Of a DNA stretch of 51,236 nucleotides, positions 16,076-25,510 are shown piece after piece. The first letter of the stretch is position 1. Each line of letters begins with the position of its first letter. The stretch is taken from the NCBI GenBank assembly GCA_002634395.1, contig NSJM01000012.1, positions 1 to 51,236 of the forward strand, written 5' to 3'. A program made the translations under genes and the position numbers. The notes beneath the pieces are model-generated. The model did no database searches. It saw nothing but the letters and a program-made list of their open reading frames with translations, and was not told the DNA's origin. The DNA is from Candidatus Methylomirabilis sp. GTDB lineage: Bacteria; Methylomirabilota; Methylomirabilia; Methylomirabilales; Methylomirabilaceae.

Positions 16076-16540
16076 CTACCAGTCAGGGTGAAGGTCTGGC
16101 CGCTGCTTTAGCGCCTCTGTCAGTGGCGTCATCAGACGCTCCTTTCCGTACACGAAGCCATCTCTGTTGTAGGAGGCAAGCTCGTACTGTTTACCCAACA
16201 CAATTGCCTCCTCAGGACAGGCTTCTTCACAGTAGCCGCAAAAGATGCAGCGTAACATGTGGATCTTGTACACCTTCGCATAGCGCTCACCACTCGAATG
16301 GCGCTCTTGCTCGGTGTTCTCGGCTGCCTCAATATAGATCGCATCGGCGGGACAGGCGACGGCGCACAGTTCGCAGCCCACGCACCGCTCCATCCCGTCA
16401 TCGCCCACCACAAGCATGTGCAAGCCACGGTAGCGAGGCGCAAGCGGAAGCCGCTCTTCCGGATAGGAAACCGTCACCGGCTTCCGAAAGATATGCTTGA
16501 ACGTCGTCGCCATTCCCTTGAAGATCTCGGCAATCATCAT
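16076..16540 (-). CDS. nuoI: NADH-quinone oxidoreductase subunit I (set 1)
   Basis: 154 residues from an ATG at 16540 (a GTG at 16546 is in frame). Carries both 4Fe-4S motifs: CVGCELCAVACP and CIFCGYCEEACP, with normal nuoI spacing, N-terminal membrane-associated helix (GMATTFKHIFRKPVTVSYP) and GDDGMERC. Relays electrons toward cluster N2 in NuoB, encoded 24 bases upstream. Only these two complex I subunits are present here; the rest must be elsewhere. A second nuoB-nuoI pair is at 26442-27511. Confidence 0.92.
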   Translation of the reverse strand: MMIAEIFKGMATTFKHIFRKPVTVSYPEERLPLAPRYRGLHMLVVGDDGMERCVGCELCAVACPADAIYIEAAENTEQERHSSGERYAKVYKIHMLRCIFCGYCEEACPEEAIVLGKQYELASYNRDGFVYGKERLMTPLTEALKQRPDLHPDW

Positions 16541-16570
16541 GACCACTCGTCACACGCCTCGCACGACTTC

Positions 16571-17116
16571 CTATGTCGTCCTCTGCCAGGGGAGGTGAAA
16601 GAGGCCCTGCTTGCTCGGCCGCTCCCTGGCGATCTTTTCCTGCAACAGCATGATTCCGTGGATGAGTTGCTCCGGCCTAGGCGGACAGCCTGGAACGTAG
16701 ACATCCACCGGAACGACCTGATCTACGCCCTGAACGATGGTATAGGTGTTGAAGATTCCGCCGCAGGAGGCACACGCGCCCATGGCGATCACCCACTTCG
16801 GCTCAGGCATCTGATCGTAGATCCTTCTGAGAACCGGGGCCATCTTGCGGCTCACGCGACCGGCGACAATCATCAGGTCGGACTGGCGTGGCGATCCCCG
16901 AAAGACCTCTGCCCCGAATCGGGCAAGATCGAAACGCGACGCGCCCGTTGCCATCATCTCAATAGCACAGCAGGCAAGTCCAAAGCTCGCCGGCCAGATC
17001 GATGACTTCCTCGCCCAATTGACCAGGCTGTCTAGGGTTGTCAGGAGGAGACCCCTCTCAAACTCCTCCGTTTCTGCCGTGGAAGGCGGGGTATCGATGT
17101 CTGTCAACTGAGGCAT
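16571..17116 (-). CDS. nuoB: NADH-quinone oxidoreductase subunit B (set 1)
   Basis: 181 residues from an ATG at 17116 with GAGGA 8 bases upstream; a TTG at 17131 is in frame. Complex I subunit carrying cluster N2: ligands C49 and C50 in [11 protein letters not shown]115 in GACASCGG and C144 in VPGCPPRPE are all present. The [13 protein letters not shown] form is the common bacterial one, whereas the second copy at 26984-27511 has [12 protein letters not shown]. An unusual ~20-residue acidic N-terminus ([10 protein letters not shown]) precedes the fold. Confidence 0.93.
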   Translation of the reverse strand: MPQLTDIDTPPSTAETEEFERGLLLTTLDSLVNWARKSSIWPASFGLACCAIEMMATGASRFDLARFGAEVFRGSPRQSDLMIVAGRVSRKMAPVLRRIYDQMPEPKWVIAMGACASCGGIFNTYTIVQGVDQVVPVDVYVPGCPPRPEQLIHGIMLLQEKIARERPSKQGLFHLPWQRTT

Positions 17117-17317
17117 GCGATGTATCCTCAAAGTACGACCATTCAGCGGCCCTCGTTTTTAGAAAGAACACTCTGCAACACGGTAGATACTATATTGGCG
17201 AATCCGAGATACAGGATGGCCTCTTAAGCAATTTGAATCTCCTTTGCTTGGAGCCGAACCACTCGAGCGTACCGGAAGCCCCGGTAAGCATAAGATGCTT
17301 TTATCGATCGACATTAT

Positions 17318-18730
17318 TTAGAGTCGGTCCCACAATTTCATGAACGTGCCGGACGAACGCCCTGGGCGCCAACTTGTCAACCATTCCCGACACATCGTTG
17401 GAATGACTTCCTCTTTATCAAGAAAAGGCAAACTCTGTGCTACTCGCCACAGATCGTGCGGTGGCTCAGATGGTGACGGGCATTCCCCGCAATAGGGAGC
17501 ATTTTCAGGTGACTGTCGAAAAAATGCCTGTTTGTCACTCAACGATAACCTTGAAAGTACAAAGCCGGGAGAATTCCAGTAGTCATTGTTTGTGTCCTGA
17601 AGGTCTCCATAAACTAGATTCCGATATTCAGATGGCGCATCACAACAAGGCATAATTCTGCCAAGGCCGTCTATGCTGATGTTTTTATAAAGCCATCCGC
17701 AACCGGAAGGTCCCGTACGGGACGCTTCATCAATACCACCGATCATTCGCATTCTTGCCACTAAACTTTCATTGAAAAGCTTATCGATGTGCGGGCCAGT
17801 GGCCAAATCGGATGATGAGTCAGACACGCTGGCCACGAGCGTAGAATAGGGCGTAAAATAGTGGTAGCCTTCTTTCGACGACCTTGCAAGGATACATCTC
17901 GGATCGTCCGCACTGACATCGTTGGGGGTAAGAATATGAATTGCATCCACCCCCATGCTCTCAGCCAGTTCCAAGGCATCGTCCACTTCGTGTACATTGT
18001 GTTCGAACGTCAAAAACTGCCAGACCAGATACGGCGTCTTTAACCCAAACTTCTTTTTTGTATCAATTAACTTTCTCAGGTTATCAAAAACCAGGTCCAA
18101 TTTCCCATGCTTGCGGTATGTTTCATAACTCTGCTGCGTAACACCATCAATTGAAAGTATCATGTGATTGAGGCCCGATGTTACGAGAGCGTCGACATCA
18201 ATTTTCCCCAGAGAAAGATTTGTTGATAATAAGGTAAAAAGCAGATACTGCCTGGCCATTGCAATATATTTTGGGATTTGCGGGTTTAATAAAGGCTCTC
18301 CATAGTTATAGAGTACAGCGCCAAAGGCGAACGGGCCATAAAGATGGAGGACTTTCTCATACTGTTCACACGAGAGCATTCCGGGCGGCCAGTATAATTC
18401 GAAATATTTAGCGGCTTTCGCCTGCGGGCTTGACGAGTGAACGCAATTCGGGCAATCCAACTGGCATGCATTCGATGGATCAATCATCAGTTCTATTGGG
18501 CGAGATGCGATCGTTGTGTGCCGATTGATATAATGATATTTCCCAACAATCAGATTGACAATCTTGAGGGCCATGAGTTTTGCGTACGGCTCAGTATAGG
18601 CCGATGCAAATCTTCCATATATTTGATATTTTTTGGTGTCAACTAGTTTAAGGAACGCCTGTTTATTCATTCCACAGTTGATAGCTGATTCCATATCCAT
18701 AGCTATCTGTGCGTTAATACAGTCCTTCAT
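17318..18730 (-). CDS. Radical SAM protein with SPASM-type C-terminus
   Basis: 470 residues. The radical SAM cluster motif is CQLDCPNC (CX3CX2C) near 92-99, followed by YNYGEPLLNPQI (GGEP-like) and SIDGVTQQSYETYRKHG. A C-terminal auxiliary-cluster region holds SGCGWLYKNISIDGLGRIMPCC, then YCGECPSP and a final C in PTMCREW, as in SPASM enzymes that modify peptides or act in cofactor and glycan synthesis. Function not recognised. GAGAGG precedes the ATG. Base composition is visibly more AT-rich than the neighbouring genes, and it stands alone between nuoB and the iscA gene, which suggests acquisition by transfer. Confidence 0.85.
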   Translation of the reverse strand: MKDCINAQIAMDMESAINCGMNKQAFLKLVDTKKYQIYGRFASAYTEPYAKLMALKIVNLIVGKYHYINRHTTIASRPIELMIDPSNACQLDCPNCVHSSSPQAKAAKYFELYWPPGMLSCEQYEKVLHLYGPFAFGAVLYNYGEPLLNPQIPKYIAMARQYLLFTLLSTNLSLGKIDVDALVTSGLNHMILSIDGVTQQSYETYRKHGKLDLVFDNLRKLIDTKKKFGLKTPYLVWQFLTFEHNVHEVDDALELAESMGVDAIHILTPNDVSADDPRCILARSSKEGYHYFTPYSTLVASVSDSSSDLATGPHIDKLFNESLVARMRMIGGIDEASRTGPSGCGWLYKNISIDGLGRIMPCCDAPSEYRNLVYGDLQDTNNDYWNSPGFVLSRLSLSDKQAFFRQSPENAPYCGECPSPSEPPHDLWRVAQSLPFLDKEEVIPTMCREWLTSWRPGRSSGTFMKLWDRL

Positions 18731-18834
18731 CGGACCCTCTCAAAGCTTTCGGTAAGGGCATTCGGTACATTACTGGCAGCCGACTACCGACAGCGAAGCG
18801 CTTACTTCGTCTGAGCCCACACCGTCAAGGACGA

Positions 18835-19137
18835 TCAGCAGCCGCAGTTCGCCTTTGGGTTGGGGTTCTTCAAACTGAAGCCGGCCCCCTGGAGGCTGTC
18901 GATATAGTCGATCTCAGAGCCGGCCAGGTAGATGTAACTCTGTGGGTCCACCAGGACCTTGACACCGTTTGTCTCGAAGATTTTATCGGCCGCCTGAGGT
19001 TGGTCAAACTCCATCTGATAGGAGAGACCGGAGCAGCCACCGCCGACGACACGAACCCGCAGACCTTCTTCAGGCGTCGCCTGCGCCTTGAGCAGGCCAG
19101 CCACTTTCGATGCAGCCGACTCGGTAAGAGTAACCAT
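18835..19137 (-). CDS. A-type iron-sulfur carrier (IscA/ErpA/HesB family)
   Basis: 100 residues, full length for the family. Three cluster cysteines are present: C35 in VVGGGCSGLSY and C98, C100 in the final ANCGC. These proteins accept Fe-S clusters from a scaffold and hand them to targets. AAGGAG lies 6 bases before the ATG. It follows the cysteine desulfurase gene by 148 bases and is probably cotranscribed; no IscU or SufBCD scaffold gene is in the window, so it cannot be assigned strictly to iscA or erpA. Confidence 0.9.
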   Translation of the reverse strand: MVTLTESAASKVAGLLKAQATPEEGLRVRVVGGGCSGLSYQMEFDQPQAADKIFETNGVKVLVDPQSYIYLAGSEIDYIDSLQGAGFSLKNPNPKANCGC

Positions 19138-19285
19138 TAGGATCTCCTTCTATTGACAGCTTCCAGGTGAAGCCTCGGCTCCTCGCCGAAAAGTTCGCAT
19201 CATGCGCTCACGCATAGAACCGTTCATATCCTCTTACGAATAGCCCTGACTTAACACGACTCGAAGGACTCGTGCGTTGTCCTCC

Positions 19286-20512
19286 TCAGCAGGCGCGGAA
19301 ACTCCATTGTGCGCCTTTTACGTCGATGCCCTCCAGCGCCATCTCGTACAAGGGTGAAAGCGCCCGAAGGCGAACTACGCTTTCTATCACGCAAGCACCA
19401 ACATGGTCAACCTCTTCTTCCGTATTCGACCGACCAAGGCCAAAACGAATGCTCGCATGAGCCAGTTCCTTATTCAAGCCGAGCGCCAGCAAAACATACG
19501 AGGGCTCAACCGTCGCGCTGGTGCACGCAGAACCGGATGAGACGGCGATCCCCTTGAGCGCCATGAGCAGCGCCTCTCCCTCGATAAACTCAAAGGAGAC
19601 ATTCAGGTTGCCGGGAAGGCGCTCGGTCGGGTGACCGTTGAGGCGCAGGTAGTCAAGCCCAGACCAGAGGGTATTCCGCAAGCGCTCACGAAGCGTGAAA
19701 AGTCGCGCAGGTTCGGTCTGAAGCTCGCGCTCGGCAAGAACACAGGCCGCGCCGAAACCGACACACCCAGGGACATTGAGCGTCCCGGAGCGGCGGCCCT
19801 TTTCGTGGCCGCCCCCATCCATCTGTGGGATAAGCTTGACGCGAGGCTTCGTCATCCGCACATACAGCACGCCTACCCCTTTGGGGCCATAACATTTATG
19901 CGCCGACGCCGAGAGAAGATCGACCTGCCAGTCGTCTACCGACAGCGGAAGCTTGCCCACGTACTGAGCGGCGTCAGTATGAAACAGGACGCCATGCCGC
20001 TTGGCAATGCGGCCGATCTCGGCAATGGGTTGCAGTGTCCCAATTTCGTTGTTCGCCGCCATGATTGAAATGAGAACCGTGTCCTTCCTGATCGCTCGCT
20101 CTACGTCGGCCGGATCGATGCGTCCTGTGTTGTCCACGGGGAGGTAGGTGACCTGGCAGCCCTCTTGCTCCAGTCGCTTGCAACTGTCGAGAACGGCGTG
20201 ATGCTCGATCCGAGAGGTGATGAGGTGTCGGCCCTTCTCCCGGTAGGCGGCAGCTACCCCTTTTAAGGCAAGGTTGTTCGCCTCCGTAGCGCCGCTCGTC
20301 CAGACGATCTCCGCCGCCTTGCAGCCGAGCACATGCGCAACCTGTGCCCGGGCTTGTTCCACTGCCTCTTCGGCCATCCAGCCAAAAGAGTGGCTGCGAG
20401 AGGCTGGGTTACCGAACCGCTCGCAAAAGTATGGGCGCATCGCCTCGAACACCTCCGGGGCGACGGGCGTCGTTGCCAGATGATCCATGTAGATGGGAAG
20501 AGTTACTGTCAT
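19286..20512 (-). CDS. iscS: Cysteine desulfurase, IscS/NifS group
   Basis: 408 residues. PLP enzyme that moves sulfur from cysteine to Fe-S assembly and other acceptors. H105 stacks on PLP (SRIEHHAV), K206 in SASAHKCYGPKG is the Schiff-base lysine, and the persulfide cysteine is C330 in SSGSACTSATVEPSYVL, in the long flexible loop of group I enzymes. YMDHLATTPV replaces the common YLDNxATTP. Upstream promoter at 20578-20607; the iscA-type gene follows. It could also supply sulfur for FdhD and molybdopterin genes nearby. Confidence 0.92.
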   Translation of the reverse strand: MTVTLPIYMDHLATTPVAPEVFEAMRPYFCERFGNPASRSHSFGWMAEEAVEQARAQVAHVLGCKAAEIVWTSGATEANNLALKGVAAAYREKGRHLITSRIEHHAVLDSCKRLEQEGCQVTYLPVDNTGRIDPADVERAIRKDTVLISIMAANNEIGTLQPIAEIGRIAKRHGVLFHTDAAQYVGKLPLSVDDWQVDLLSASAHKCYGPKGVGVLYVRMTKPRVKLIPQMDGGGHEKGRRSGTLNVPGCVGFGAACVLAERELQTEPARLFTLRERLRNTLWSGLDYLRLNGHPTERLPGNLNVSFEFIEGEALLMALKGIAVSSGSACTSATVEPSYVLLALGLNKELAHASIRFGLGRSNTEEEVDHVGACVIESVVRLRALSPLYEMALEGIDVKGAQWSFRAC

Positions 20513-20577
20513 TGAGCTATCCTATTGCTTCATCACTTTCTTCCGGTTCTGTACGCATCCAACCTCATTCTCATTTT

Positions 20578-20607
20578 ATTCTAAAAAAAATCTTACGTAG
20601 TTGTCAA
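20578..20607 (-). promoter_or_regulatory. Promoter of the cysteine desulfurase gene
   Basis: On the minus strand perfect TTGACA (complement 20602-20607), an 18-base spacer with an eight-base T run, and TAGAAT (complement 20578-20583). Predicted start near 20571 gives a leader of about 59 bases. Confidence 0.55.
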
Positions 20608-20655
20608 TTTCAATGCCGTCGTGGCAATCTCTGCGCGAGCATACGGCGCCTGATT

Positions 20656-21681
20656 TCATCCGACTGGCGCGCCTCCTGGCCGCCGCCGGCTCAGCGTCAT
20701 CTCCAGCGCGTACGTCGCCAGCCCGACCGCAGTCCAGAATAGCTGGTTAATTCGCAGGATCATCGAAAATGCTATACCCTCGGCAAAGGTAAAACCGATC
20801 GCCTGTTCGAAGATCAGCGCGCGTGTCAGCTCCTGCGTTCCAAGCCCCGCCGGAACCATGAAAACAATACAATCGAACCAGCTCCCGAAGAACCAGATCA
20901 CAGATGCCTTAGTCCAGTCGTCCACACCGAAGACAAACCGGAGGAAAATCCCCGCCTGCACGATCCCCATTGTAAACGCCATGGCGTGCCAGAACATCGA
21001 CAGAATCAGCTCCTTTCGCTGCTTCTCATAATGACTGCGTAGCCGCCCGTCCAGCTCGGCAAGGTGCGTCTCGATCCACTCGCGCGCCTGCCGTCCGGCA
21101 ATACCCCCTACGGCGCGGCCGAGAAATCCACCGAACCACCCCTGCCGCTGGAAGACCAGAAAGCCGATAAAGCCGCCCCACATGAGCGCGCTTGCAGCCC
21201 AAAACGCAAGCTTTACGCTGAAGTCCAGCGGCGTCCAGAACAAGACTACCGCCGATCCGGCAAAGGCCATTCCAAACTGTACGATACCGTATGTAAACTT
21301 ATCGATGATGACCACTCTCGCCGCCTCGGCGCGTGGAACGTATTTTTCCAGGAGCATCACCTTGACCACCTCGCCGCCGAACCCTGAGGTCGGAGTGATG
21401 AAGTTATACGCCGCCGCAGCGCAACGCGCGTACAACAGATTCAGCAGCGGAACCTTCGGGCTGTCCGGGCTGAAACAGTAGCGTGTCGCCATCGCGCGCA
21501 TGACGTCACCCACCCCCTCCAGTGCCAGAAAGAGGACAAGCCCGAAGCCGAAGCGTACGACTCCCTCCCACAGCTCTCCCGGACCCGCTTTGTACACCAG
21601 GTAGCCGAAGAGCACAACGCCGGCAAGCGGCACGAGGATATGGAAGATTCGGGGACCGCGCGTATCCGTTTTCTGATGCAT
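20656..21681 (-). CDS. Flippase-like membrane protein (lysylphosphatidylglycerol synthase TM family)
   Basis: 341 residues with about 8 membrane helices and no catalytic domain: the UPF0104 family. Typical features are the first helix pair (ILVPLAGVVLFGYLVYKAG), NFITPTSGFGGEVVKVMLLEK near 95, and the late VPAGLGTQELTRALIFEQA. Related proteins move or synthesise polyprenyl- or amino-acylated lipids, and one clade (HpnL-like) occurs near hopanoid genes; I cannot place it more exactly. The ATG at 21681 directly follows the TAA of the radical SAM gene (TAAATG), which means strict translational coupling and probably a shared pathway. Confidence 0.8.
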   Translation of the reverse strand: MHQKTDTRGPRIFHILVPLAGVVLFGYLVYKAGPGELWEGVVRFGFGLVLFLALEGVGDVMRAMATRYCFSPDSPKVPLLNLLYARCAAAAYNFITPTSGFGGEVVKVMLLEKYVPRAEAARVVIIDKFTYGIVQFGMAFAGSAVVLFWTPLDFSVKLAFWAASALMWGGFIGFLVFQRQGWFGGFLGRAVGGIAGRQAREWIETHLAELDGRLRSHYEKQRKELILSMFWHAMAFTMGIVQAGIFLRFVFGVDDWTKASVIWFFGSWFDCIVFMVPAGLGTQELTRALIFEQAIGFTFAEGIAFSMILRINQLFWTAVGLATYALEMTLSRRRPGGAPVG

Positions 21682-22884
21682 TTAATGTTCGGTGAGTTGG
21701 CAGCAGCGGTTACAGATCGGCAGAAGCCCACCTTGCTCCGACAGCATCCGTCTGAAGGTCTGATACCTGTCGCCAAACCAGATCTCGAGAAACGACTTCT
21801 CGTACACGTTTCCCATCGAGAGCGGTTCGTCCGCGAAGAGATTGCACGGGTACACATGACCGTCAACATCGATCGTCGGCTCAAGGTAAGGTATCGGGCA
21901 GTGCGTACGGCCGAGGTTCCAGTTGTAGTCCGCGTAGAGCTTCGGAACCTCTGCCAATGGAATCGACGGGAGGTAGTGAACGAAAAAGTCGTAATTCGTG
22001 GTCTTGAGCCGGCGGATAGCCTCCGCGATCTCCTTCGCCTCCTCCTCGAAATCGCGATAGTCCTCGATGAACCCCATCCAACTCGTCAGACCGTTGGCGC
22101 CGAAATATTCCGCAACAATCTTGTTATAGGCTTCGCCCTTGGTGGTGGGTACCCAAATCGGGTTCGACTTGATGGTAAGGACGTCCAGTAGCCCTTTTCC
22201 AGCCAGCTCCTCACAGAGCTTAAGTACCGACGAGGACTTGTTGTGGCGTGTCATGGTGAAGCTTACATGCACAAGCGGCGTATGGCGATTGCGACGCTCG
22301 CGCTCCACGATGATCGCCTCCAGCCCCTCCAGCATCTTGTCGTACGCCCAGTCCGCTTGACGCACGAAGTTGTGCGCCTCCTTGTCGCCGTCGACCGAGA
22401 CATGGATCGCATCGATTCCCGTATCGATTAACTCGCTCGCATATTTTTTCAAGAGCGTGCCGTTCGTGACGGGCTTTACAAAGAGATGGTGACGCTTGAG
22501 CATCCGAAAGAGCTCGATGATCTGCGGATAGAGGAACGTCTCACCACCCTCTATATCGACGTACCTCAGGCCGTGCGGTACGAGTTCCTTCACAACCCTT
22601 TCGATCACCTCGATATCGAGTTTGCGCTGGAGCTTGGCGGTATCGTAACTGAAGTAGGTCCCCGTATCGCCCCACTGGCCGCACATCTTGCAGCGGAGGT
22701 TACAGCCGTAGATGATACGTAGATCAAGCTTGACGGGATAGAAGGTTCCATTTTCAGGAATGTCGTTTTTCGCGAGTCGTCTGGCAGTCTTGCTGTAGGC
22801 GTTCCTTTGCAGGATAAAGTAGTAGTAGCGAGGATTTTCGACGACGCCCTGGAGGAGGCGCCAATACAGGCCGGCTTTTGACAT
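21682..22884 (-). CDS. Radical SAM/SPASM protein coupled to a flippase-like gene
   Basis: 400 residues. Radical SAM motif CNLRCKMC near 62-69 with YVDIEGGETFLYPQI (GGE) near 110, then a SPASM region: THCPIPYLEPTIDVDGHVYPC, SMGNVYEKSFLEIWFG and the final ICNRCC. The N-terminus (YWRLLQGVVENPRYYYFIL) looks like a peripheral membrane-binding helix. This is not the HpnH pattern. AGGAGG lies 7 bases before the ATG. The gene is fused head to tail with the flippase-like membrane protein, so a modified lipid-linked molecule is a reasonable guess. Not recognised further. Confidence 0.85.
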   Translation of the reverse strand: MSKAGLYWRLLQGVVENPRYYYFILQRNAYSKTARRLAKNDIPENGTFYPVKLDLRIIYGCNLRCKMCGQWGDTGTYFSYDTAKLQRKLDIEVIERVVKELVPHGLRYVDIEGGETFLYPQIIELFRMLKRHHLFVKPVTNGTLLKKYASELIDTGIDAIHVSVDGDKEAHNFVRQADWAYDKMLEGLEAIIVERERRNRHTPLVHVSFTMTRHNKSSSVLKLCEELAGKGLLDVLTIKSNPIWVPTTKGEAYNKIVAEYFGANGLTSWMGFIEDYRDFEEEAKEIAEAIRRLKTTNYDFFVHYLPSIPLAEVPKLYADYNWNLGRTHCPIPYLEPTIDVDGHVYPCNLFADEPLSMGNVYEKSFLEIWFGDRYQTFRRMLSEQGGLLPICNRCCQLTEH

Positions 22885-23016
22885 GCATTCCTCCTCGCTG
22901 CGGCGTCATCCACGATGGTGTACGACCGACGAATACAGAAACAGTGGTGCTTCACGAGGCTCTTTGAGCCCCCTGAGCCAAACCTGTCCTACACGTGACT
23001 TCGGTGTACCCCCATC

Positions 23017-24219
23017 TTATGCTCCAAACTTCTTGAATCTCAAGGCGTTAGCCATTGCAAGCGGCATAAGATCGACTGCCCGCATTCTCCCCAAGGGCCC
23101 CTGAGCACAATCTCTTTCCGTGAATCTGCTGACCCCTGCAGAACGAGACCATCGCGACCAGAGCAGGAAGGGAACCGGATGCCAGCTATGGCCTTTCAGG
23201 ATAGCCGGCGTCGAATGGTCGCCGGTCACGATAAACACATCGGGGTGCAGCGCAAGGAATTGCGGAATTCGTTGATCCAGTTCTTCCAGCGCGGCCACCT
23301 TCGCGTCAAAGTCGCCGTCCTCGCCGGCCCGATCGGTCCCCTTGAAGTGCACATAGAAGAAGTCATGCTGATCGTAGTTCCGGGACAACACGCGCAGCTC
23401 GTCATCCAGATCTGCACAAAAGGGTAATGCCTCCATCCCAACGAGCTTGGCGAGACCACGGTACATCGGATAACAGGTGATCGCTACAGCCCGGAGTCGC
23501 AGCAACTCCGGAAATACAGGGAGCTTTGGCGGCGCGGCAAAGCCCCTGAGCAAGACCATATTGGCCGGCTTGTCATCCTTCAGTACGCCACGGGCCTGAT
23601 CCAGGAACTGATTAACCAACCCTGCCGTTCGTTCCGCGCCAGGGCTACCGGCCAGCACAGGAAGGGGTCGCTCGCCTGTGACCAGAGGATCGGAATCGGA
23701 GAGGGCATCAGAGAGTCCCTCTCCTCGAAACACGACGACAAACCGATGTTCCTTGACGGGCCTGACAATGACCTCCACCCCCGCGATTCGGATCTGATCG
23801 AGCTGACGACACAGCCGTTCGCAGGTCTCAGTCGTAATGCGGCCGGCGCGCCGGTCTATCACCCTTCCTTCCTCGTCAAGTGTGCAGAAGTTACCCCGGC
23901 TTGCCACATCGTGTGAACGAAGTTCCAGGTCGATGCCACACGCCTCCAGGACTCCTCGTCCGATCTGGTACGTAAAAGGATCGTAGCCGAAGAGGGCAAG
24001 ATGCCCCGGTCCACTGCCGGGGATAATCCCGGGACCCACCATATCGAGGAGACCGCAGAGGGAATGAGCTGCAAGAGCGTCAAGATTGGGGAGCCTGGCC
24101 ACGTCCATTTCACTTCGACCATCCGTCTCCCTCGGCAGACCTCCCAGCCCATCAGCCACTAACAGGATGATCTTCGAGGATGAGGGAATGGCCAGTTGCT
24201 TGACAAGCGTTAGATCCAT
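23017..24219 (-). CDS. apgM: Cofactor-independent phosphoglycerate mutase, archaeal (ApgM) type
   Basis: 400 residues from an ATG at 24219 with GGAGG 9 bases upstream; the frame extends to 24450 but that part overlaps moeA out of frame and has no family similarity. Interconverts 3- and 2-phosphoglycerate. Metal and active-site regions of the alkaline phosphatase superfamily are visible: VADGLGGLPRE near 20, PGSGPGHLALFGYDP near 66 (nucleophile Ser), IGRGVLEACG, HFKGTDRAGEDGDF and TGDHSTPAILKGHSWHPVP. Last gene of the nuoG-nuoB-nuoI-trxB-moeA-apgM group. Confidence 0.9.
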   Translation of the reverse strand: MDLTLVKQLAIPSSSKIILLVADGLGGLPRETDGRSEMDVARLPNLDALAAHSLCGLLDMVGPGIIPGSGPGHLALFGYDPFTYQIGRGVLEACGIDLELRSHDVASRGNFCTLDEEGRVIDRRAGRITTETCERLCRQLDQIRIAGVEVIVRPVKEHRFVVVFRGEGLSDALSDSDPLVTGERPLPVLAGSPGAERTAGLVNQFLDQARGVLKDDKPANMVLLRGFAAPPKLPVFPELLRLRAVAITCYPMYRGLAKLVGMEALPFCADLDDELRVLSRNYDQHDFFYVHFKGTDRAGEDGDFDAKVAALEELDQRIPQFLALHPDVFIVTGDHSTPAILKGHSWHPVPFLLWSRWSRSAGVSRFTERDCAQGPLGRMRAVDLMPLAMANALRFKKFGA

Positions 24220-24280
24220 GAAGATATCGCCTCCAGACAGTGCTGACAGGGAATGGCGCTCAGGACAACCGGATGGGTGG

Positions 24281-25492
24281 TCAAAACAGAAGAACCTCCA
24301 CCACTTCTCCCTTCTCGAGGAGGTCCACATTGGCGGGGATCTCAATATACCCCTCTGCGTCAGCCATCGAGGTAATGGCGCCAGACTCTTTGAAGACCGG
24401 GACGACCTCCCCGCCATCCAGGCGGACAGGCAGGTATTGATGTCGCCCAATCGTTGAGGTGTACCGGCGAGCCATCGGGGCTTTCAGCGAAGCGGGAGCC
24501 GATCGGCCCAGCCTTGCCATCTTCCGGAGTGCAGGGGCCAGGATTCCATACCCGTTAGTCAGGCATGACGTAGGATAGCCCGGCATCCCGAGTAACAGAT
24601 GGCCTTCCACAATGCCGCATAGGGTGGGTTTTCCCGGCTTAACGGCGATGCCGTGAAACTTCACCTCCCCCATCCGCTGCACCGCCTCGACCATCATGTC
24701 CCGCTCGCCCACAGAGCTGCCACCGGACAGGACGATGAGGTCGTACGAGAGGGCCTCTCGGATCGTCGAGATCGCCGACTCCAATGTGTCCTTCATGATT
24801 GGAAAGATGTGCGGAATGCCGCCGTTCTCGCTGATCAGCGCGGAGAGGGTATAAGAGTTGATGTCATAGATCTTCCCGGGACTGAGTACCTCTCCGGCTA
24901 AGAGGATTTCATTGCCGGAAGGAATCACCGCAATCAGTGGCCTCTGATAGACCGCAACCTTTTGGAACCCGAGGGCCGCCAGTACGCCGATCTTGCTCGG
25001 ATCCAGACGCATCCCACGCTGCAGGACAAGGCTGCCCGCCTTGATGTCCTCGCCCATCGGTGAGGCGTGTTGTTGCGGATAGACAGGCTTGTAGACCCTC
25101 ACCTTGTCGCCGTCGAGCTCCGTGTCTTCCACCATCACAACGGCATCGGCGCCATCGGGCATCGGGGCACCCGTTGCCACCTGGATGCAGCTCCCCGAGC
25201 GGACGCTGAGGCAGGCGGACTCCCCGGCGTGAATGACCTCAATCAGCTCCAGGATCCTGGGTGAAAAGTTCCCGGCACCGAACGTATCCTCCGCCCTGAC
25301 GGCATACCCGTCCATGGCTGCCCGCGTAAACGGCGGCACATCCATAGACGCGCAGACCTCTTCAGCCAGAACCCGCCCCACCGCCTCGAGCAGCGTCGCC
25401 TGCTCGGTCCGCTCTATCGGCTGGGCCGCGTCCATGACGATTCGCATCCCCGCCTCCAGGTCGAGGAGCGCCTTCATCGGTTTCATTGCCAT
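24281..25492 (-). CDS. moeA: Molybdopterin molybdotransferase
   Basis: 403 residues, normal for MoeA. Inserts molybdate into adenylated molybdopterin. Domain order is intact: FTRAAMDGYAVRAEDTFG (48-65 region), GAPMPDGADAVVMVEDT, PSGNEILL, the MogA-like LSGGSSVGERDMMVEAVQ and KPGKPTLCGIVEGHLLLGMPGYPTS, ending in the small beta domain. GAGG lies 8 bases before the ATG. It sits between trxB and apgM (18- and 61-base gaps). With fdhD in the window it indicates that a molybdenum or tungsten enzyme is used. Confidence 0.95.
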   Translation of the reverse strand: MAMKPMKALLDLEAGMRIVMDAAQPIERTEQATLLEAVGRVLAEEVCASMDVPPFTRAAMDGYAVRAEDTFGAGNFSPRILELIEVIHAGESACLSVRSGSCIQVATGAPMPDGADAVVMVEDTELDGDKVRVYKPVYPQQHASPMGEDIKAGSLVLQRGMRLDPSKIGVLAALGFQKVAVYQRPLIAVIPSGNEILLAGEVLSPGKIYDINSYTLSALISENGGIPHIFPIMKDTLESAISTIREALSYDLIVLSGGSSVGERDMMVEAVQRMGEVKFHGIAVKPGKPTLCGIVEGHLLLGMPGYPTSCLTNGYGILAPALRKMARLGRSAPASLKAPMARRYTSTIGRHQYLPVRLDGGEVVPVFKESGAITSMADAEGYIEIPANVDLLEKGEVVEVLLF

Positions 25493-25510
25493 GATCTTCG
25501 CCTCTTCACC

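Noticed and set aside
21682..22884. Assignment of the radical SAM gene as hpnH because hpnD is in the window
   Set aside because: The cysteine context and SPASM tail do not match the HpnH pattern and the genes are 20 kb apart.
24220..24450. N-terminal extension of the apgM frame
   Set aside because: Overlaps moeA out of frame, shows no family similarity, and a strong ribosome site precedes the ATG at 24219.
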